Assembly (NCBI RefSeq): GCF_024345495.1
Contig: NZ_JAGQBF010000017.1
Location: forward strand, 1-62,882
DNA: 62,882 bases
Reading direction: 5' to 3'
DNA from: Synechococcus sp. RedBA-s
Lineage (GTDB): Bacteria; Cyanobacteriota; Cyanobacteriia; PCC-6307; Cyanobiaceae
Both the position numbers and the translations under genes were made by a program. A model generated the notes under the pieces. The model was not told the origin of the DNA and searched no databases. It worked only from the letters and a program-made list of their open reading frames with translations. This document shows, one piece after another, positions 9,731-18,204 of the stretch; position 1 is the stretch's first letter, and every line of letters starts with the position of its first letter.

Positions 9731-10800
9731 CCATCCTCGGCATCGGCACCGCAGTTCCCCGCCACCAGATCAGCCAGGCGGAATCGGCGGCCATGGCCCA
9801 GCGCATCTCCGCCTCCACGCCGGAGCGGGGCGCCCTGCTGGCACGCATCCAGCGGCGCTCCGGTGTGAACGTGCGCCACAGCGTGCTGCTGGAAGCAGCC
9901 GAGCACGGAGACGGCATTGAGGGCCGCCTGCCCTTTTATGGAGGCAGCAGCCCCTCCACGGGCGAGCGGATCCGGCGCTTTGAGACCCATGCCGCACCCC
10001 TGGCGCTGGAGGTGGCCCGCCTCGCCCTGGCCGACGCGGGCCTGGGCCCGGAGCGGATCACCCACCTGGTGACGGTGAGCTGCACGGGCTTCCAGGCGCC
10101 GGGTTTCGATCTCGCCTTGATGGGCCAGCTGCCCCTGAACCCTGATGTGGAGCGCACCCATGTGGGCTTCATGGGCTGCCACGGCAGCCTCAACGGCCTG
10201 CGGGTGGCGCGGGCCTTCGTCGAAGCCGATCCGAGCGCCTGCGTCCTGCTCTGCTCGGTGGAACTCTGCAGCCTGCACATGCACTACGGCTGGGATCCTG
10301 AGAAGGTGGTGGCCAACTCCCTCTTCGCCGACGGCGCCGGCGCCCTGGTGGCCGGCGGTCCTGCCACAGACGCCTCCCCCCTGCGGGTGCTGGGCTCCGG
10401 CTCCACGCTCATCCCCGGCAGCAGCGATCTGATGTCGTGGACCATCACCGACCACGGCTTCGAGATGACCCTCTCCTCCCGGGTGCCCGACACCATTGCC
10501 GCCCACCTGCGGCCCTGGCTGGAGCGCTGGCTCAGCGCCCGTGGCCAGAGCGTTGCCTCGATCGGATCCTGGGCCCTGCACCCCGGCGGGCCACGCATCC
10601 TCACGGCCGTGGCCGCCGCCGCTGAGCTGAGCCCCAGCCAGGTGGAGCCCTCGGCGGCCGTGCTGCGCCAGTTCGGCAACATGTCGTCGGCCACGATCCT
10701 GTTCATCCTCGAGCGCCTGCGCCGCACAGCCGCTCCGCGCCCCTGGGTGGCCCTGGCCTTCGGGCCCGGCCTCAGCGTCGAGGCCAGCCTGCTGGGCTGA
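9727..10800 (+). CDS. Type III polyketide synthase (chalcone synthase-like)
   Basis: Thiolase-fold condensing enzyme that extends an acyl-CoA with malonyl-CoA and cyclises the product. The catalytic triad is visible: Cys119 in TVSCTGFQAPGFD, His285 in WALHPGGPRIL and Asn318 in QFGNMSSATILF, counted from ATG 9727. At 357 residues it has the family length. ATG 9727 forms an ATGA overlap with the flavoprotein stop; ATG 9721, two codons upstream, is an alternative. With the methyltransferase and flavoprotein it reproduces the three-enzyme set used for methylated, oxidised alkylresorcinols or quinones. From memory, Cyanobium strains make hierridins through a type III synthase, so a related phenolic lipid is the likely product. 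Confidence 0.92.
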   Translation: MTILGIGTAVPRHQISQAESAAMAQRISASTPERGALLARIQRRSGVNVRHSVLLEAAEHGDGIEGRLPFYGGSSPSTGERIRRFETHAAPLALEVARLALADAGLGPERITHLVTVSCTGFQAPGFDLALMGQLPLNPDVERTHVGFMGCHGSLNGLRVARAFVEADPSACVLLCSVELCSLHMHYGWDPEKVVANSLFADGAGALVAGGPATDASPLRVLGSGSTLIPGSSDLMSWTITDHGFEMTLSSRVPDTIAAHLRPWLERWLSARGQSVASIGSWALHPGGPRILTAVAAAAELSPSQVEPSAAVLRQFGNMSSATILFILERLRRTAAPRPWVALAFGPGLSVEASLLG

Positions 10801-10815
10801 ACGGGGGCTTCCGGC

Positions 10816-11643
10816 TCAGGGCCTGCGGAAGCGCCGCAGCTCCCAGGCCGTCAGCCGCTGCTGGCTGTCGTAGTGGAAGCTCACCTGCTGGAAGTGATCG
10901 GCATCGAGGCGGCAGCCCACCTGCAGCGCGAAGGCCCCCTGCGGCAGAACCTCCGGCAGCGAGCAAATCAGGCCATCGGCAAAACCGGCGGTGATGCAGG
11001 CGCTGGGATCGACGCTGATCCCATTGCCACTGAACTGGCGGCTGCGGAAGGGGTCGCACGGCTGCGGCTCTGGATCAGCGGCAGGCCAGCGCTGGGGCTC
11101 CAGGCGCTCCAGCTCACCGGGCCAGCCCTCCTGCTCCGCCAGCAGGGCCCGCCAGTCGCTGGCCGCGGGGCGCGCTGGATCCGGCTCGGCCGCCAGGCTG
11201 CAGCGGAAGGGCACCACCCCCAGGCTCTGCAGCCGCCAGCTGAGGTCCGTCGCCGGGGCATAAAGCAGCACCAGCATCGAGCGGGAGCGGCCCCGGAACA
11301 GGTTCACTTCATGGCCGAAGCGGGGCTGCCGGCTGTCCAGCACCAGGCTCGACTGGCCGGCGGCGCCGCGGAACTGCCAGCACTGACCGCCGCTGTTGTA
11401 GGTGGCACGGGCGAGGGGCAGCCGGCGGCGACCGTCCGGCACGAAGCGCAGACCGCTGCCGTCCCACAGCCCGGTGTCGGGATCAGAAAAGCTGATGGCA
11501 TAACAGGTGTCCTCAATCACCGCAACGGGGCTGCTGAGATCGAGCAGTCCGTCGGCATCGCGCTCATACCAGCGGCTCGTGCCACACCAGCGGCCCTCGA
11601 AGTTGAGCCGGTTGAGGTCCCACTGGCGGTCGTGGCCGGTCAT
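10816..11643 (-). CDS. Conserved cyanobacterial protein, DUF3598-like
   Basis: About 275 residues, no signal peptide or membrane segment. The beta-rich, Trp/Gly-rich N-terminus (FEGRWCGTSRWYERD), the phrase GLWDGSGLRFVPDG and the repeat-like strands recall the lipocalin-like DUF3598 family of cyanobacteria, recognised only loosely. The start at ATG 11643 gives MTGHDRQWDLNRLNFEGRW; an in-frame TTG or ATG further up (to 11730) would overlap the decayed epimerase. It converges with the polyketide synthase, 15 bases apart. Function unknown; a link to pigment or phenolic-lipid chemistry would be speculation. Confidence 0.7.
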   Translation of the reverse strand: MTGHDRQWDLNRLNFEGRWCGTSRWYERDADGLLDLSSPVAVIEDTCYAISFSDPDTGLWDGSGLRFVPDGRRRLPLARATYNSGGQCWQFRGAAGQSSLVLDSRQPRFGHEVNLFRGRSRSMLVLLYAPATDLSWRLQSLGVVPFRCSLAAEPDPARPAASDWRALLAEQEGWPGELERLEPQRWPAADPEPQPCDPFRSRQFSGNGISVDPSACITAGFADGLICSLPEVLPQGAFALQVGCRLDADHFQQVSFHYDSQQRLTAWELRRFRRP

Positions 11644-11719
11644 GGCAACAGGAGAGGCGCTGGGGATGGCGTCACTCTGCTGAAGGCGCCCTAGCTTTTC
11701 GCCTGCCAGCTCAGTCCTG

Positions 11720-12137
11720 ATGAGGATCACGATCGTTGGCGGCGGCTATGTGGGCTCGGCACTGGCTGCGGGTCACCACCACCCGCGGCGAGAGGCTCGC
11801 GGAGCTGGCCCCCCTGGCCGATGCGGTGCAACTGCTGGATGCCGCCGACCCCGATCAGCTCAGGGAGGCCCTGGCCTGGCCGGTGGAGCAGGGCTTCGAT
11901 GGACTGATCAACCTGGTGGACGACGAACCGATCAGCGTGCGCGAGCTGATCGACCGCTGCTGCCACGCCGCCGGCCTTGCGCCGGTGATCTGAGAGGGCG
12001 CCAACGGCGCCGGCGCCGAGGGGGCACCCGCCGGCCCTGCCGCTGAGCCGACGCCTCCCCGCAAACTCTCGAACCGCCGTCTGCGGGAGCTGGGGCTCCA
12101 GCTCAGCCCAGAAACTGGTCCGCTGCCACCCTCCTAA
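11720..12137 (+). pseudogene. Decayed NAD(P)-binding epimerase/SDR-type protein
   Basis: The ATG at 11720 opens with MRITIVGGGYVGSALAAG, a classic Rossmann glycine motif, but the frame then loses homology. The next family segment (VTTTRGERLAELAPLADAV) is found in another frame from about 11773 and runs on to DDEPISVRELIDRCCHAAG, a C-terminal region in these proteins. A TGA at 11991-11993 interrupts it where the family would have a tryptophan. The same frame then continues to KLSNRRLRELGLQLS and stops at 12135-12137. About half of the usual 280-300 residues is missing between the N- and C-terminal pieces. So there is one frameshift, one large internal deletion and one nonsense codon. Confidence 0.75.
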
Positions 12138-12166
12138 CCTTGCCGCGCCCCCTGGTTCCAGCTGCC

Positions 12167-12787
12167 ATGCGTTCCCTGCCGCTCCACCTCGAGCCCGGCA
12201 GCGACCTGCGCCGGTCGCTGGAGCAGCTGGCGCAGGAGCAGAACGCCTCAGGTTTCGTGCTCGGCGTGGTGGGCAACCTGGCCCAGGCGGCCTTCCAGTG
12301 CCCCGGCAAGATCGGCCCCACCGTGCTGCGCGGTGAGCTCGAAATCATCACCCTGCAGGGCACCATCTCCCCCGAGGGCGTCCACCTGCACCTCAGCCTC
12401 TCCGATGGCGACTGCCGCGTCTGGGGCGGCCACCTCGAGCCGGGCTCGCGGGTGCTCAAAGGCGCCGATCTGCTGGTGGGGCTGATCGACACGTCGCCAT
12501 TGGCAACGGCCCAGCCCAGCGCCGGTGAGCTCAGTGAACCCGCTGATCTCAGTGAACCTGCTGAACCCAGTGAGCCCCGGGTGACGATCGCCGTGCGCTC
12601 CGGTTGCCCCTTCTCCCGGCGCGCCCTGCGCATGCTGCGCACCCTGGGCATTCCCCACCGGCTGATCGAGCCCGCCGCCGAGGGGCCCGTACCCCAGGTG
12701 TTCGTTGATGGGGAACTGATCGGCGGCTACGACGAACTGGCCCAGTGCCACGGTCGCGGCGAACTGGAAGCCCTGCGCCAGGGATGA
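12167..12787 (+). CDS. PPC (DUF296) domain fused to glutaredoxin
   Basis: Two domains in one 206-residue protein. Residues 1-115 form a PPC/DUF296 domain (GSDLRRSLEQLAQEQNASG, then GELEIITLQGTI and HLHLSLSDGD), a trimeric fold found in plant AT-hook proteins and in bacteria. After a Ser/Glu/Pro-rich linker made of short repeats comes a glutaredoxin domain starting near VTIAVRSGCPFSRRAL. Its active site is CPFS, with the cis-proline and glutathione-binding region in VPQVFVDGELIGGYDEL. ATG 12167 is preferred over an upstream TTG at 12140. The stop overlaps the next start as ATGA. Redox-controlled binding to some ligand is a possible role; the partner is unknown. Confidence 0.85.
   Translation: MRSLPLHLEPGSDLRRSLEQLAQEQNASGFVLGVVGNLAQAAFQCPGKIGPTVLRGELEIITLQGTISPEGVHLHLSLSDGDCRVWGGHLEPGSRVLKGADLLVGLIDTSPLATAQPSAGELSEPADLSEPAEPSEPRVTIAVRSGCPFSRRALRMLRTLGIPHRLIEPAAEGPVPQVFVDGELIGGYDELAQCHGRGELEALRQG
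12531..12580 (+). repeat. 18-bp tandem repeat in an interdomain linker
   Basis: Two adjacent 18-base units (12531-12548 and 12549-12566) differ at only a few positions and are followed by a partial third copy. They encode SEPADL, SEPAEP and SEPR in the linker of the PPC-glutaredoxin fusion. Copy number may vary between strains without breaking the frame. Confidence 0.8.
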
Positions 12788-13395
12788 GCGCTCCGGAGGC
12801 CGCACTGCAGCTGAGCACCCTGGCGGGTTGCGGCCTGACCATCGCCGGCTACCCCCGGTTCCGCTACGACGCCCGCGGCGGCGGCGGCAGCGCCCGGCTG
12901 GGGCCAGCCTCCAGCGACGGCACCTGGCCGCTGCAATTCCCACCCCAGGAGCTGCAGATCCCGCCGCTGGACTGGCGTAGCACCCGCCTGCTGGGAGTAC
13001 CCCTACCACCGGGACTGAGCATCAGCATCGAGCCCCAGCGGCTGGAGGGCGTTGTCGATCCCGCCAGCGGCTCCCTGGCCCTGAGCTTCCAGGCGCACTT
13101 TGTCTTTGCCGTGGGCTCGCTCTACAGGGCACCACCGCTGTTGGTGTCCACCGAGCTGGTGACAGGCGAGGTGCGCAGCCAACGGCACCGGTGCTGCGGC
13201 CAGCCCCTGGGCGCCGATGGCACGGCCCAGCTGGTGGGGGTGGCCACGATCGAGCCCAGCGGCGAGGCCTGGCTCGACCGTTTCCTGGGGCTGCCCGATG
13301 AGGCCTTGGCGCTGCTGCGCTGTCGCTTCAGCTCAGAGAGCGGGGCAGGCTTCCCGTGGGAACCACCTTCAGGCCTATGGGCGCCAGGGCAATGA
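12784..13395 (+). CDS. Conserved hypothetical protein, beta-rich
   Basis: A 203-residue soluble protein with no signal peptide. It begins at ATG 12784 inside the ATGA overlap with the PPC-glutaredoxin gene, so the two are probably co-translated. The body is beta-strand-rich (LSISIEPQRLEGVVDP, LALSFQAHFVF) with a middle segment VSTELVTGEVRSQRHRCCG, and it ends in a short helical region (LDRFLGLPDEALALLRCRF). I do not recognise a characterised family. The last 68 bases overlap the 3' end of the convergent YccF gene. Association with a glutaredoxin fusion is the only functional hint. Confidence 0.65.
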   Translation: MSAPEAALQLSTLAGCGLTIAGYPRFRYDARGGGGSARLGPASSDGTWPLQFPPQELQIPPLDWRSTRLLGVPLPPGLSISIEPQRLEGVVDPASGSLALSFQAHFVFAVGSLYRAPPLLVSTELVTGEVRSQRHRCCGQPLGADGTAQLVGVATIEPSGEAWLDRFLGLPDEALALLRCRFSSESGAGFPWEPPSGLWAPGQ

Positions 13396-13750
13396 GTGCC
13401 AACTTGACGTGCTGGATCCCGAAGGGGATGCCGATGATCGTCACGAAGCAGGCCAAGGCCGAGGTGAGGTGGCCGATTGCCAGCCACCAGCCCGCCAGCA
13501 GGAACCAGATCACGTTGCCCACCAGCCCCAGGGGGCCGGTGCCGAAGTCGTTGCGGCCGGTGAGCTCACGGCGGCTGATCGCCTCCTGCCCGAACGGCCA
13601 GAAGGAGAAATTGCCGATCACGAAGCAAGCCCGCGCCCAGGGCAGACCCACAATCGTGATCGCGGCCACCAGACCGGCCAGCCACCAGCCCAGGCCCATC
13701 AGGAAGCCCCCGAGTACGAACCAGAGGACGTTAAGAACAAAGCGCAGCAT
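13328..13750 (-). CDS. YccF-domain inner membrane protein
   Basis: A 140-residue membrane protein with two copies of the YccF/DUF307 motif. The N-terminal half has LNVLWFVLGGFLMGLGWWLAG and a following hydrophobic stretch with ITIVGLPWARACF. The second half repeats the pattern (LVGNVIWFLLAGWWLAIGH, then VTIIGIPFGIQH). About four membrane segments are predicted. The start is ATG 13750, where the family begins (MLRFVLNVLWF). It converges on and overlaps the preceding plus-strand gene by 68 bases. The molecular function of YccF proteins is not established. Confidence 0.88.
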   Translation of the reverse strand: MLRFVLNVLWFVLGGFLMGLGWWLAGLVAAITIVGLPWARACFVIGNFSFWPFGQEAISRRELTGRNDFGTGPLGLVGNVIWFLLAGWWLAIGHLTSALACFVTIIGIPFGIQHVKLALIALAPIGLKVVPTGSLPRSLS

Positions 13751-13860
13751 TTCTCCAGTCTGGCGTAGATCCGAAACTTGGTTGGCAGGCTTTGCTTGGC
13801 CAATCAACCCTGGCCAGGGGCCCGACCAGCCAGAAGCGAGCAGGCACCAAGCGGGAATTC

Positions 13861-13890
13861 TTACCAGCTTCCGCGCCTGTCGATTAGAAT
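13861..13890 (+). promoter_or_regulatory. Candidate sigma-70 promoter of the OCP operon
   Basis: TTACCA at 13861-13866 (4 of 6 matches to the -35 consensus) and TAGAAT at 13885-13890 (5 of 6 to -10) are separated by 18 bases. They lie 36 bases before the OCP start codon. An AAGGA ribosome-binding site (13911-13915) follows. This is a sequence match only. Confidence 0.45.
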
Positions 13891-13925
13891 CCGCAAACCT
13901 CCTTAACAAAAAGGATCAACCGCAT

Positions 13926-14879
13926 ATGTTCACGCTCGAAAAAGCCACCCAGATCTTCCCCGACACCCTTTCAGCGGATGTCGTGCCCGCCATCACGGCC
14001 CGCTACAAGCTGCTCAGCGCCGAGGACCAGCTGGCACTGATCTGGTACGCCTACCTCGAGATGGGCAAGACCATCACCATTGCAGCCCCAGGCGCGGCCC
14101 GTATGCAGTTCGCCGAATGGGTGCTCAACGAGCTCAAAGGCATGAGCTTTGCCCAGCAGAGCCAGGTGATGTGCGATCTGGCCAACAGCACCGACACAAC
14201 GATCGGCCGCACCTACTCCGGTTGGTCGGTGAACATCAAGCTTGGCTTCTGGTACCAGCTGGGCGAGTGGATGGCCGCCGGCATCGTGGCTCCGATACCC
14301 CAGGGCTACCAGCTCTCGGCTAACGCCTCCTCCGTGCTCAGCTCCCTCAAGAGCGTCGAGCAGGGCCAGCAGATCACCCTGCTGCGCAACTTCGTGGTCG
14401 ACATGGGCTACGACCCCGCCAAGGGCGAGGCCCAGCGCGTCATGGAGCCCGTGGTGACTCCCACCCCTGAGTCCCAACGCCAGAAGGTGTCGATCGCCGG
14501 TATCGACAACGCCACGGTGAGCGCCTACATGGATCAGCTCAACGCCAACGATTTCGACAATCTGATTGAACTGTTCCTGCCGGATGGGGCGCTGCAGCCT
14601 CCCTTCCAGAAGCCGATCGTGGGCAAAGAAGCCATCCTGCGTTTCTTCCGCGAAGATTGCCAGAATCTGAAGCTTCTGCCTGAATCGGGCATTGCCGAGC
14701 CTGCCGACGGCGAATTCACCCAGATCAAGGTCACCGGCAAGGTTCAGACCCCCTGGTTCGGTGCCGGCGTGGGCATGAATGTGGCCTGGCGCTTCCTGCT
14801 CAATCCCGACGGCAAGATCTACTTCGTGGCCATCGATCTCCTGGCCTCGCCCGCCGAGCTGCTCAAGTTCGCCCGTTGA
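13926..14879 (+). CDS. ocp: Orange carotenoid protein
   Basis: Photoactive water-soluble carotenoid protein that binds a keto-carotenoid and quenches phycobilisome excitation under strong blue-green light. It has 317 residues, the family length. The N-terminal all-helical domain spans about 15-160, followed by a linker and an NTF2-like C-terminal domain (about 193-312). Tyr201 and Trp288, which hydrogen-bond the carotenoid keto group in Synechocystis OCP, fall at exactly those numbers. The linker-region arginine is R154, one off because of linker length. The ATG at 13926 has an AAGGA site 10 bases upstream. The stop overlaps the TTG start of crtW and frp follows. Which OCP clade it belongs to needs a tree. 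Confidence 0.97.
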   Translation: MFTLEKATQIFPDTLSADVVPAITARYKLLSAEDQLALIWYAYLEMGKTITIAAPGAARMQFAEWVLNELKGMSFAQQSQVMCDLANSTDTTIGRTYSGWSVNIKLGFWYQLGEWMAAGIVAPIPQGYQLSANASSVLSSLKSVEQGQQITLLRNFVVDMGYDPAKGEAQRVMEPVVTPTPESQRQKVSIAGIDNATVSAYMDQLNANDFDNLIELFLPDGALQPPFQKPIVGKEAILRFFREDCQNLKLLPESGIAEPADGEFTQIKVTGKVQTPWFGAGVGMNVAWRFLLNPDGKIYFVAIDLLASPAELLKFAR

Positions 14880-15661
14880 GCCTCGCCACAGCCACGGCCC
14901 CTGCCACCGGCAAGGGCCTGCTGCTGGCCGGTGGCCTCCTGCTGGCCTGGATGGTCAGCCTGGTGCTCCTGCTCCAGGCTGATCCGGCCCATCTGCCCCT
15001 GCCGCTCCTGCTGCTGGCCGTGGTGATCCGCTCGGTGCTTCACACCGGACTCTTCATCGTCGGCCACGACGCCATGCACGGCCTACTGCTGCCCGGCCAG
15101 CCCCGGATCAACCACCAGCTGGGCCAGTGGGCCCTCTGGCTCTATGCCGGCCTTCCCTACGGCGCCTGCCGCATCAACCACCTGCGCCACCACCAGGCTC
15201 CGGGCAGCGTCCGCGATCCCGACCACCAGCCCCTTCAGGGCGGTGGTGTGCTGCGCTGGTACATCCACTTCATGGCCAGCTATCTCTCCATCGGCCAGAT
15301 GCTGCGCCTGCTGGGGGGCTGGACCCTGCTCGCCCTGATGGCCGCACCCTCCGGTGCCATGGCTCCGGTGTCGGTGCTGCTGGTCTGCACCCTGCCGCTG
15401 CTGATCAGTTCCCTGCAGTTGTTCGTCTTCGGGACCTACCTGCCCCACCGCCAGGGAGAAGGCCAGAGCCATCACCACCAGGCCCGCAGCCTGGAGTTAC
15501 CGGTATGGCTTTCCCTGTTGGCCTGTTTCCATTTCGGCTATCACTGGGAGCACCACGAGTTCCCCACCAGCGCCTGGTTCCAGCTGCCTGGGATGCGCCG
15601 GTATCGCCCATCCTTCTCCGCGCAATCCATGCAGCTCGCGCCGCTGGTCCTGCCGCGATAA
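14876..15661 (+). CDS. crtW: Beta-carotene ketolase CrtW
   Basis: Membrane di-iron 4-ketolase that converts beta-carotene to echinenone or canthaxanthin, the chromophores OCP needs. The fatty-acid-hydroxylase histidine boxes are visible: HDAMH (H64 and H68), HLRHH, a QSHHHQAR motif and HWEHH near the C-terminus. Three to four hydrophobic segments surround them. The 261-residue length fits CrtW. The TTG start at 14876 overlaps the OCP stop (TTGA), so translation is probably coupled to ocp. That ties ketocarotenoid supply to apoprotein synthesis. Confidence 0.93.
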   Translation: MSLATATAPATGKGLLLAGGLLLAWMVSLVLLLQADPAHLPLPLLLLAVVIRSVLHTGLFIVGHDAMHGLLLPGQPRINHQLGQWALWLYAGLPYGACRINHLRHHQAPGSVRDPDHQPLQGGGVLRWYIHFMASYLSIGQMLRLLGGWTLLALMAAPSGAMAPVSVLLVCTLPLLISSLQLFVFGTYLPHRQGEGQSHHHQARSLELPVWLSLLACFHFGYHWEHHEFPTSAWFQLPGMRRYRPSFSAQSMQLAPLVLPR

Positions 15662-15684
15662 AGTCCTGTATCAAAGAAGACATC

Positions 15685-16014
15685 ATGGTTGAGTCGGCAC
15701 TGATCACCTGGAGCGACAGCGAACAGGCCATCGCGGAAGCGGCCTTCAGTTGCGCCTACGGCCGTGCCGTTCAGTCGGTGATCGGCACCGTGCGGAGCGA
15801 GGCCGATTCCATCAGTACAGCCGAGGCCCTCTGGCGCCTGCACGATTATCTCAGCACCCAGCGCCACGTCATGGAAGGGCGCTTCGATTTCCGCCTCGAT
15901 GGCATCCTTTTCGTGTTCGCCAGCCTGGTGAAAGACAACCTGCTGGAACTCCAGGAACTGGACGGCCTTGACGCCGACAAACTCTCCAAGATCAAGGCGA
16001 TGTCGCGCTTCTAG
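15685..16014 (+). CDS. frp: Fluorescence recovery protein
   Basis: Small helical dimer (109 residues) that detaches active OCP from the phycobilisome and speeds its return to the orange form. The functional patch known from Synechocystis FRP is conserved at identical positions: W50, H53, D54 and R60 in LWRLHDYLSTQRH. The C-terminal head region (LFVFASLVKDNLLELQELD and KLSKIKAMSRF) also matches. ATG 15685 lies 23 bases after crtW, so ocp, crtW and frp are likely one transcript. Unlike Synechocystis frp, there is no extra N-terminal extension. Confidence 0.95.
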   Translation: MVESALITWSDSEQAIAEAAFSCAYGRAVQSVIGTVRSEADSISTAEALWRLHDYLSTQRHVMEGRFDFRLDGILFVFASLVKDNLLELQELDGLDADKLSKIKAMSRF

Positions 16015-16071
16015 GGCCCAGGCGGCCCATCAGCCAAACTGACCCTCTCCACTTTCCAGGCATCCGCCCCC

Positions 16072-18204
16072 ATGGTCGTCAGCGGGTCTGCATCCTCCCC
16101 AGCGGGTGCCAGAGCGGCGGGCACCAGCTCTTTCCCCTTGGCGGCCATCACCGGCCACGGCACCCTCAAGCTGGCCCTGCTGCTGGCGGCCGTGGATCCG
16201 GGCCTGGGCGGCGTCGTGATCGCCGGCGGCCGCGGCACCGGCAAATCGGTGCTGGCCCGGGGCCTGCATGCCCTGCTGCCGCCGATCGATGTGCTGGCGC
16301 TCGGTGAGGCCTGCCGCCGCCTCAACGTCGATCCCCAGCGGCCCGACGACTGGGACGCCACCATTCACAGCCGCATCACCCAACTGGGCGGTGATCCCAC
16401 CGGAGCCGACCCCACGGCGCTGCTGCCCACCGCGGTAATTCCCGCCCCCTTCATCCAGGTGCCCCTCGGTGTCACCGAAGACCGGCTGGTGGGCTCGGTG
16501 GATGTGACCGCCTCCCTCGCCGCCGGTGCGCCGGTGTTCCAGCCCGGCCTGCTGGCCGAAGCCCACCGGGGCGTGCTCTACGTCGATGAGCTCAACCTGC
16601 TCGACGACGGCATCACCAACCTGCTGCTGGCGGCGGTGGGCTCAGGAGAAAACAGGATCGAGCGCGAAGGGCTCAGCCTCTCCCACCCCTGCCGCACCCT
16701 GCTGATCGCCACCTACAACCCCGAAGAGGGGGCGGTGCGCGACCACCTGCTCGATCGCTTCGCCATCGCCCTCTCGGCCAACCAGCTGCTGGAGATCGAG
16801 CAGCGGGTGGCAATCACCAACTCCGCCCTCGACCACGGCAGCTCCAGCGAAGGCTTCCGCGCCCGCTGGCAGGAGGAAACCGACGCCCTCGCCACCCAGC
16901 TGCTGCTGGCCCGCCAGTGGCTGCCCGATGTGACGATCGCCCGCGAGCAGATCGTCTACCTGGTGCAGGAGGCCCTGCGCGGCGGCGTTGAGGGCCACCG
17001 CTCCGAGCTCTACGCCGTACGGGTGGCGCGGGCCCATGCCGCCCTCAGCGGCCGCGATGCCGTGGATGCCGACGACCTGCAGGTGGCCGTGCGCCTGGTG
17101 ATCGCCCCGCGGGCGCTGCAGCTGCCGCCGCCCGATCCCGAGCAACCGCTGGAGCCACCACCGCCGCCGCCACCGCCCCAGGGGGAGCAGCCGCCCGAGC
17201 CGGAGAGCCCCGAGCCGCCCGAGCAGGAACCACCGGAGCCCGACAGCGACGAGCCCGACGCCGAAGACGACAACGAAGACGACAACCCCGAAGACCAGGC
17301 CCCGCCCCAGGTGCCCGAGGAGTTTCTGCTCGATCCTGAGGCGATCGCCATCGATCCCGACCTGCTGCTCTTCGCCGCCGCCAAATCCCGCAGCGGCGGC
17401 AGCGGCAAGCGCTCGGTGGTGCTCTCCGACACCCGCGGCCGTTACGTCAAGCCGATGCTGCCCCGCGGCCCCGTGCGCCGCATCGCCGTGGACGCCACCC
17501 TGCGGGCCGCCGCCCCCTATCAGAAAGCGCGCCGCGCCCGCGAACCCCACCGCACCGTGATTGTGGAGGAGGGCGACCTGCGGGCCAAGCAGCTGCAGCG
17601 CAAGGCCGGCTCCCTGGTGATCTTCCTGGTGGATGCCAGCGGCTCGATGGCCCTCAACCGCATGCAGAGCGCCAAGGGGGCCGTGATCCGCCTGCTCACC
17701 GAGGCCTACGAGAACCGCGACGAAGTCGCCCTGATCCCCTTCCGCGGCGAGCAGGCCGAGGTGCTTCTCCCCCCCACCCGCTCGATCACCGCCGCCCGCC
17801 GCCGGCTGGAGCAGATGCCCTGCGGCGGCGGCTCCCCCCTGGCCCACGGCCTCACCCAGGCAGCCCGCGTGGCCGCCAACGCCCTGGCCACCGGCGATCT
17901 CGGCCAGGTGGTGGTGGTGGCGATCACCGATGGCCGCGGCAACGTGCCCCTCTCCCGCTCCCTGGGCCAGCCGCAACTGGAGGGCGACGAGCCCGTCGAC
18001 CTCAAGGAGGAGGTGATCCAGGTGGCCGGCCGCTACCGGGCCCTGGGCATCAAGCTGCTGGTGATCGACACCGAGCGCAAGTTCATCGGCAGCGGCATGG
18101 GCAAGGACCTGGCCCAGGCGGCCGGCGGCAAGTACGTGCAGCTGCCCAAGGCCAGTGATCAGGCGATCGCCGCCATCGCCCTCGACGCCCTCAACGGGGC
18201 TTAG
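16072..18204 (+). CDS. chlD: Magnesium chelatase subunit D
   Basis: Subunit of the ATP-dependent ChlH-ChlI-ChlD complex that inserts Mg2+ into protoporphyrin IX, the first committed step of chlorophyll synthesis. The N-terminal AAA+ module has Walker [14 protein letters not shown] near residues 50-62 and [13 protein letters not shown] as Walker B. A proline-rich then acidic linker spans about 350-415. The C-terminal von Willebrand A domain has the MIDAS motif [12 protein letters not shown] beginning at D521 and ITDGRGNVP later. The length of 710 residues is typical. The ATG at 16072 follows frp by 57 bases. The 3' end overlaps the convergent MlaD gene by 14 bases. Confidence 0.96.
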   Translation: MVVSGSASSPAGARAAGTSSFPLAAITGHGTLKLALLLAAVDPGLGGVVIAGGRGTGKSVLARGLHALLPPIDVLALGEACRRLNVDPQRPDDWDATIHSRITQLGGDPTGADPTALLPTAVIPAPFIQVPLGVTEDRLVGSVDVTASLAAGAPVFQPGLLAEAHRGVLYVDELNLLDDGITNLLLAAVGSGENRIEREGLSLSHPCRTLLIATYNPEEGAVRDHLLDRFAIALSANQLLEIEQRVAITNSALDHGSSSEGFRARWQEETDALATQLLLARQWLPDVTIAREQIVYLVQEALRGGVEGHRSELYAVRVARAHAALSGRDAVDADDLQVAVRLVIAPRALQLPPPDPEQPLEPPPPPPPPQGEQPPEPESPEPPEQEPPEPDSDEPDAEDDNEDDNPEDQAPPQVPEEFLLDPEAIAIDPDLLLFAAAKSRSGGSGKRSVVLSDTRGRYVKPMLPRGPVRRIAVDATLRAAAPYQKARRAREPHRTVIVEEGDLRAKQLQRKAGSLVIFLVDASGSMALNRMQSAKGAVIRLLTEAYENRDEVALIPFRGEQAEVLLPPTRSITAARRRLEQMPCGGGSPLAHGLTQAARVAANALATGDLGQVVVVAITDGRGNVPLSRSLGQPQLEGDEPVDLKEEVIQVAGRYRALGIKLLVIDTERKFIGSGMGKDLAQAAGGKYVQLPKASDQAIAAIALDALNGA

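Noticed and set aside
16015-16040. GGGCC/GGCCC palindrome after frp as a terminator
   Set aside because: Short stem and no T-run; likely GC-rich chance pairing.
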